This document shows, piece after piece, positions 60,143 to 64,000 of a stretch of DNA of 64,000 nucleotides (position 1 is its first letter; every line of letters begins with the position of its first letter). The translations under genes were made by a program, and so were the position numbers. The DNA comes from CAZAQB01 sp964487155 (GTDB taxonomy: Bacteria > Pseudomonadota > Gammaproteobacteria > Nitrococcales > Nitrococcaceae). The DNA lies in contig CAZAQB010000003.1 of NCBI GenBank assembly GCA_964487155.1, positions 1-64,000 on the forward strand, read 5' to 3'. A model generated the notes under the pieces. It searched no databases. It saw nothing but the letters and a program-made list of their open reading frames with translations, and was not told the origin of the DNA.

Positions 60143-60562
60143 ATGATCGAACAGAGCACCCCTTTTCGCGAAGCAATCCGCGCCGCCGGGCTGCGCGCCA
60201 CCCGCCAGCGCATGGCGCTCGCCGAGCTCATTTTCGGCTCCGGGCACCGCCACATCTGCGCGGAGCAGCTCCACGGCGAGGCCCGCGCCGCCGACATTCC
60301 GGTGTCCCTGGCCACCATCTACAACACGCTGCACCAGTTCACCGATGCGGGCCTGCTGCGGGAAATCCTGGTGGATCCGCGACGCTCGTATTTCGATACC
60401 AACACCAGCGTCCACCCTCACCTGTACTTCGAGGACGACGGCCGGGTGGAGGACATCCCGAGCACCGAACTGGAGCGCATGAGCCTGCCCCAGCTCCCCG
60501 AGGGCATGCGGGTAAGCGCCATCGACATGGTGGTGCGGGTGCGCCGGACCGAGGCGGCCTGA
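60143..60562 (+). CDS. irr: Fur-family regulator of the Irr (haem/iron response) type
   Basis: 139 residues from ATG 60143, preceded by GAGGACT. The winged-helix part (LRATRQRMALAELIF, VSLATIYNTLHQFTDAGLLRE) and the region SYFDTNTSVHPHLYFEDD match Irr rather than Fur. Irr degrades or changes DNA binding on haem and represses or activates iron and haem genes, mainly known in alphaproteobacteria. Here the neighbours are hemJ, bfr and bfd, which suits haem- and iron-dependent control. The HPH triad replaces the alphaproteobacterial HHH, so the haem-binding details may differ. Gene name by similarity only. Confidence 0.85.
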   Translation: MIEQSTPFREAIRAAGLRATRQRMALAELIFGSGHRHICAEQLHGEARAADIPVSLATIYNTLHQFTDAGLLREILVDPRRSYFDTNTSVHPHLYFEDDGRVEDIPSTELERMSLPQLPEGMRVSAIDMVVRVRRTEAA

Positions 60563-60650
60563 GCCGCCCGCCTCGCCGGCGCCGGCGGGTACTGGGTCAG
60601 GACTCGGTACGACATCGGCTACGGCGAGGCCGGTCCCGTACTCAGGCTCC

Positions 60651-60733
60651 ATGCTGGGTTTCCCATGCTCAACCCAGCCTACCGGCTGCACGGGGAGGGG
60701 GTAGGCTGGGATGGAGCGCAGCGCGATCCCGGC
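60651..60733. repeat. REP-like palindromes between irr and bfr
   Basis: CTGGGTT at 60654-60660 pairs with AACCCAG at 60671-60677, and a second unit at 60701-60733 reads GTAGGCTGGGAT...ATCCCGGC. Both lie in the convergent gap of 235 bp (60563-60797). They differ in sequence from the REP pairs at 26164 and 42965. Confidence 0.5.
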
Positions 60734-60797
60734 ATAGACGAACCGGGGGTCTTCGCAGCGCTCCACCAAGGGGCCGGAAACTCCCCCGAGCGCGTCT

Positions 60798-61274
60798 TCA
60801 ATCCTCCGGCGGCATCTGGGACTGCAGGTAGTTCTCCAACCCAACCCGGCCGATCAGTTCCAGCTGGGTTTCCAGCCAGTCGATGTGCTCTTCCTCGTCC
60901 GCCAGAATCTCCTCGAACAGTTCGCGGCTGACGAAGTCCCGCACCTTCTCGCAGTGGGCAATGGCCTCACGCAGCACCGGGCAGGCCTGGTGCTCCAGGC
61001 GCAGATCGCATTCCAGAATCTCCCGGGTGTTCTCGCCGATCATCAGCCTGCCAAGATCCTGCAGATTCGGCAGTCCCTCCAGGAACAGGATCCGCTTGAT
61101 CAGCTTGTCGGCGTGCTGCATCTCCTCGATGGATTCGCGGTACTCCTTCTTGTTGAGCCGCTCCAGACCCCAGTCCTCGAACATGCGGGCATGGAGGAAG
61201 TACTGGTTGATGGCGGTGAGCTCGTTGGTGAGCACCTGGTTGAGGTACTGGATGACCTTGGTATCGCCCTTCAT
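60798..61274 (-). CDS. bfr: Bacterioferritin
   Basis: 158 residues with all the ferroxidase ligands at their standard numbers: Glu18, Tyr25, Glu51, His54, Glu94, Glu127 and His130, plus the haem-ligand Met52. It stores iron as ferric mineral in a 24-mer and detoxifies Fe2+/H2O2. It is downstream of bfd on the same strand, 135 bp apart. Confidence 0.97.
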   Translation of the reverse strand: MKGDTKVIQYLNQVLTNELTAINQYFLHARMFEDWGLERLNKKEYRESIEEMQHADKLIKRILFLEGLPNLQDLGRLMIGENTREILECDLRLEHQACPVLREAIAHCEKVRDFVSRELFEEILADEEEHIDWLETQLELIGRVGLENYLQSQMPPED

Positions 61275-61409
61275 GGAATGGACTTCCCCCTGGTTGACGG
61301 AGCCATGACACAGTCACCGACACTAGCAGCTTAGGCGGCCTGCTGCACTGCGTCGTAACCCCGGGGGGAATGGGCGGGAGGATTGATTGCGTCGGCGGCT
61401 ACGGCGCCG

Positions 61410-61637
61410 TCAGGCAGCTGGCTGAGGCGAGAGCAGATCCGGGAAACCCCGTTGCGGCGCTTCGCGGGCAGCAGAGCAGGCGTCGCGAGGCAGCAACGAG
61501 CGCGCATGGCCGGCGCACTTGCAGCAGGCGCTGCACACGCCGAGGCGCTCGCGGAGGTCGCGGACCGTGCGGGCGCCGCCGTTCACCTCACGGCGTACAT
61601 CGGATTCAGTTATCGCCTTGCACACACAAACGTACAT
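61410..61637 (-). CDS. bfd: Bacterioferritin-associated ferredoxin (Bfd)
   Basis: 75 residues from ATG 61637. Cys4 and Cys6 (MYVCVCKAIT) and Cys38, Cys41 (CSACCKCAG) hold the [2Fe-2S] cluster used to reduce bacterioferritin's iron during release; two additional cysteines (35, 39) are also present. It is upstream of bfr, and a palindromic region lies before it (61690-61708). Confidence 0.92.
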   Translation of the reverse strand: MYVCVCKAITESDVRREVNGGARTVRDLRERLGVCSACCKCAGHARSLLPRDACSAAREAPQRGFPDLLSPQPAA

Positions 61638-61689
61638 GCCGACACCTCGCTTCCTTATACGAGGCAGTACAATATAAACGCGACTGATT

Positions 61690-61708
61690 GTCAATTGACT
61701 TTTGTCAA
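61690..61708 (-). promoter_or_regulatory. Overlapping palindromes upstream of bfd
   Basis: GTCAATTGAC (61690-61699) is a perfect 10-bp palindrome, and TTGAC-TTTT-GTCAA (61695-61708) is a perfect 5-4-5 inverted repeat that overlaps it. On the minus strand it reads as two TTGACA-like hexamers followed by A/T-rich DNA (TATATT about 12 bp on). It is a good candidate for an iron- or oxygen-responsive operator of the bfd-bfr transcript, but it is not a standard Fur box. Confidence 0.5.
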
Positions 61709-61744
61709 GAATCTCATTCCAGTCCGGCGCCCGCCCGCACGCGG

Positions 61745-64000
61745 CTACTTGCCCGCCCGGATCAGGCCGCCCAGCCCCCGCGCCTCCAGGGTCTCCCGGA
61801 TCAGTGCCCGGATCTGGTCCGGGTACTCCAGTTCCAGGGCCCGCGCCAACAGTTCCTCGGCCTCGACCAGGGTGAAGCTGCGCACCACGGCCTTGACCCG
61901 CAGCAGGCCGGTGCTGCTCATGCTGAGCCCGTCCAGGCCCATGCCCAGCAGCAGTAAGGCGATGCCGGCGCTGCCCGCCATGCCGCCGCAGACCGTCACC
62001 GGCTTGCCCCAGCGCCGGCCGGCTTCGGCAACGCTCTTCACGGCCCGCAACACCGCCGGGTGCAGCTCGTCGTAGAGATCGGCCACGCGCGGATTGTTGC
62101 GGTCCACGGCAAGGATGTACTGGGCCAGGTCGTTGCTGCCCACCGAGAGAAAGTCCAGCCGCTGCGCGAGGCTGTCCGCCTGGTAGACCGCCGCCGGCAC
62201 CTCCACCATGGCGCCCAGGGGCGGCAGGGGCACGTCCACGCCCTCTTCGGCCAGCTCGTCCCGGGCCCGGCGCACCAGGCGCACCGCCTGATCCACTTCC
62301 TCCAGGCGGCTCACCATGGGGAACATGATTCGCAGGTTGTCCAGCCCCTGGGACGCCCTCAGCATGGCGCGGATCTGGGTCATGAAGATCTCGGGGTGGT
62401 CCAGGGTGACCCGGATACCGCGCCAGCCCAGGAACGGGTTCTCGTCGCGGATCGGAAAGTAAGGCAGGCCCTTGTCGCCACCTACGTCCAGGGTGCGCAG
62501 GGTGGCCGGCAGTGGGGCGAAGGCCTCCAGCAGCTCCCGGTAGATGTGGTACTGCTCGTCCTCGCCGGGGAAGCGGTCCCGGATCATGAACGGGAATTCG
62601 GTGCGATGCAGGCCGACTCCGTCGCAGCCCACGCCCCGGGAGGACTCGATGTCCGAGATCAGGCCGGTGTTGACGTACAGCCGCACCCGGTGGCCGTCGG
62701 CGGTCTCCGAGGCCAGGCCCTGCAGCGGCCGGAGGCCTTCGCTGAACTCCGCCTCCTCGCGCAGCAGACGATGGTACTCGTCCAGCACGGTCTCGGAGGG
62801 CTCCAGGTAGATGCGGCCGCTGTAGCCGTCGACGATGATGTGCTTGCCGTCCACCGCCGCGGTGCGCAGGTCCGAGACCCCCATCACCGCCGGCACGCCC
62901 AGGGCCCGGGCCAGGATGGCCACGTGCGAGTTGTGGGAGCCGGTGGCCGATACCACCCCCGCCAGCTTGTCCCGGTCCACCTCGGCCAGCTGGGAAGCGT
63001 TCACTTCCTGCCCCACCAGCACTGTGGCCTCGGCCATGGGACGGCGGTCGCCGCTGGCCGTGGCCAGTTTCATCAGCAGGCGGCGCCCGATGTCGCGGAT
63101 GTCGCTGGCCCGCTCCCGCAGGTAGGGGTCGTCCATCTCCTCGAAGCGCCGGGAGTAATTGGCGATGGCGTCGCGCACGGCCCCAGCCGCCCAGTTGCCC
63201 TCACCAATGCGGCGCAGCGTGTCAGAGACCAGGCTCTGGCCATCGAGGATGCGCAGGTAGACGTCGAACAGGGCCAGCTCGCTGTCCGGCAGGGAGCTGG
63301 ACATGCCCTGGGCCAGATCCTGGATGTCGGCGCGCACTGCCTCCACTGCCGCACGGAACTGGGCCTGCTCCCGGTCGATGTCGTCCGGCTGGCGGTCCGG
63401 CACCTGCGCCAGCTCATCGACGGTGTACACCACCCGGGCCTGGCCGATGGCCACGCCGGTGGCCCCGGCCACCCCCACCAGCGGCAGATTGCGCCCGCGC
63501 GTCCCATACAGGCGCAGATCCTCCATGTCGCCGGTGGCCCGGGCGTGGGCGATGGCGCCGGCCAGCTGGGCGGCCACGGTGACCAGGAAGGCCACCTCCG
63601 CGTCGTCGAAGCGTCGGCGGCGGCGATGCTGCACCACCAGCACCCCCATCAGCCGCCGGTAGTGGATGACCGGCACACCCAGGAAGGAGTGGAAGTGCTC
63701 TTCGCCGGTCTCCGCGAAGTAGCGGTAGCGGGGATGGCGGTCCGCCTCGTCCAGGTTGACCGGCTCCTCGCGCTCGGCCACCAGGCCGACCAGCCCCTCC
63801 TCCAGGCCCAGGCGCACGTGGCCCACGGCACTGGCGTTGAGTCCGCGGGTGGCCATCAGGGTGAGTTGGCGGACATCGTCACCCTCGACCAGGTAGGCCG
63901 AGCAGACATCGGCGCCCATGGCCTCCGCCACCCGGTCCACCACAATCTGCAGCGCCTGGGCGATGCCGCGGGCGGCGTTGACCTCCTGGACGATGCGATG
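61745..64000 (-). CDS. ptsP: PTS-Ntr enzyme I (PtsP), 5' end outside window
   Basis: The frame is open to base 64000, so only the first few codons are missing (about 751 of ~755 residues visible). An N-terminal GAF domain (about 15-150: VCSAYLVEGDD, FHSFLGVPVIHYRRLMGVLVV) is followed by PEP-utilising domains: the phospho-histidine region GSHNSHVAILARALGVP, then EFPFMIRDRFPGEDEQ, SVGSNDLAQYILAVDRNNP and CGGMAGSAG. It starts the nitrogen phosphotransfer chain (PtsP to NPr to PtsN) that links nitrogen status to metabolism and K+ transport. Confidence 0.96.
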   Translation of the reverse strand, partial: HRIVQEVNAARGIAQALQIVVDRVAEAMGADVCSAYLVEGDDVRQLTLMATRGLNASAVGHVRLGLEEGLVGLVAEREEPVNLDEADRHPRYRYFAETGEEHFHSFLGVPVIHYRRLMGVLVVQHRRRRRFDDAEVAFLVTVAAQLAGAIAHARATGDMEDLRLYGTRGRNLPLVGVAGATGVAIGQARVVYTVDELAQVPDRQPDDIDREQAQFRAAVEAVRADIQDLAQGMSSSLPDSELALFDVYLRILDGQSLVSDTLRRIGEGNWAAGAVRDAIANYSRRFEEMDDPYLRERASDIRDIGRRLLMKLATASGDRRPMAEATVLVGQEVNASQLAEVDRDKLAGVVSATGSHNSHVAILARALGVPAVMGVSDLRTAAVDGKHIIVDGYSGRIYLEPSETVLDEYHRLLREEAEFSEGLRPLQGLASETADGHRVRLYVNTGLISDIESSRGVGCDGVGLHRTEFPFMIRDRFPGEDEQYHIYRELLEAFAPLPATLRTLDVGGDKGLPYFPIRDENPFLGWRGIRVTLDHPEIFMTQIRAMLRASQGLDNLRIMFPMVSRLEEVDQAVRLVRRARDELAEEGVDVPLPPLGAMVEVPAAVYQADSLAQRLDFLSVGSNDLAQYILAVDRNNPRVADLYDELHPAVLRAVKSVAEAGRRWGKPVTVCGGMAGSAGIALLLLGMGLDGLSMSSTGLLRVKAVVRSFTLVEAEELLARALELEYPDQIRALIRETLEARGLGGLIRAGK

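Noticed and set aside
1..64000. CRISPR arrays or rRNA/tRNA genes
   Set aside because: No regularly spaced direct repeats and no rRNA or tRNA signatures were seen on either strand.

Overview
The window looks like a chromosomal scaffold from a GC-rich gammaproteobacterium, probably a salt- or sodium-adapted member of the Chromatiales/Ectothiorhodospiraceae. This is inferred from the very high GC at third codon positions, a complete Na+-translocating NQR, a gamma-type run of tyrS, M23 peptidase, anmK, erpA and argC, and an MlaE/MCE lipid transporter. No rRNA, tRNA or CRISPR was found. One 100-N assembly gap lies at 3423-3522, and both ends of the window cut through genes (a RhuM-Fic gene on the left, ptsP on the right).

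Left edge (1-3.4 kb): a decayed defence/toxin-antitoxin island. It holds the end of a RhuM-Fic gene, about the first 28 residues of a type I restriction subunit (hsdR), an intact AbiEi antitoxin whose AbiEii toxin is cut to 22 codons, a complete BrnT/BrnA pair, and a ParE-type toxin with its antitoxin. The assembly gap follows, with the same 55 bp on both sides.

3.6-13.8 kb: the most striking unit. Eleven genes on the minus strand run nqrA-B-C-D-E-F, a two-CBS-domain gene, nqrM, then frdC-A-B, nearly all overlapping or within 20 bp. The fumarate reductase is the Wolinella di-haem type. Its four haem histidines, both key glutamates of FrdC, and H43/R301 of FrdA are present at matching spacing. 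Together the genes would take NADH to quinol (pumping Na+) and quinol to fumarate, or run partly in reverse.

14-31 kb: an AidB-like acyl-CoA dehydrogenase, a DUF445 protein, ompW and an orphan TRAP binding protein (dctP) diverging around an FNR-type palindrome, an AEC transporter, an HD-GYP-like protein coupled to a coiled-coil membrane protein, fetAB, corA, and an acyl-CoA synthetase/ACP pair facing a Pat-type acetyltransferase. Dispersed repeats, including a 311-bp element with 13-bp perfect inverted ends, sit between these genes.

31-50 kb: tag, an mlaE-mlaF-mlaD-lipoprotein operon, a glyoxalase, an OmpA-like porin, enoyl-CoA hydratase, a LysR regulator, an ACT-domain protein, azlCD, a bactofilin, YihY, a glycine-rich lipoprotein, GST, a haloacid dehalogenase, a cysteine-less glutaredoxin/DUF3429 fusion and an intradiol dioxygenase.

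50-64 kb: housekeeping genes rpmA, rplU, tyrS, an M23 peptidase, anmK, erpA, argC and a ClC channel. An iron/haem cluster follows (hemJ, an Irr-like regulator, bfr, bfd), and the window ends in ptsP.
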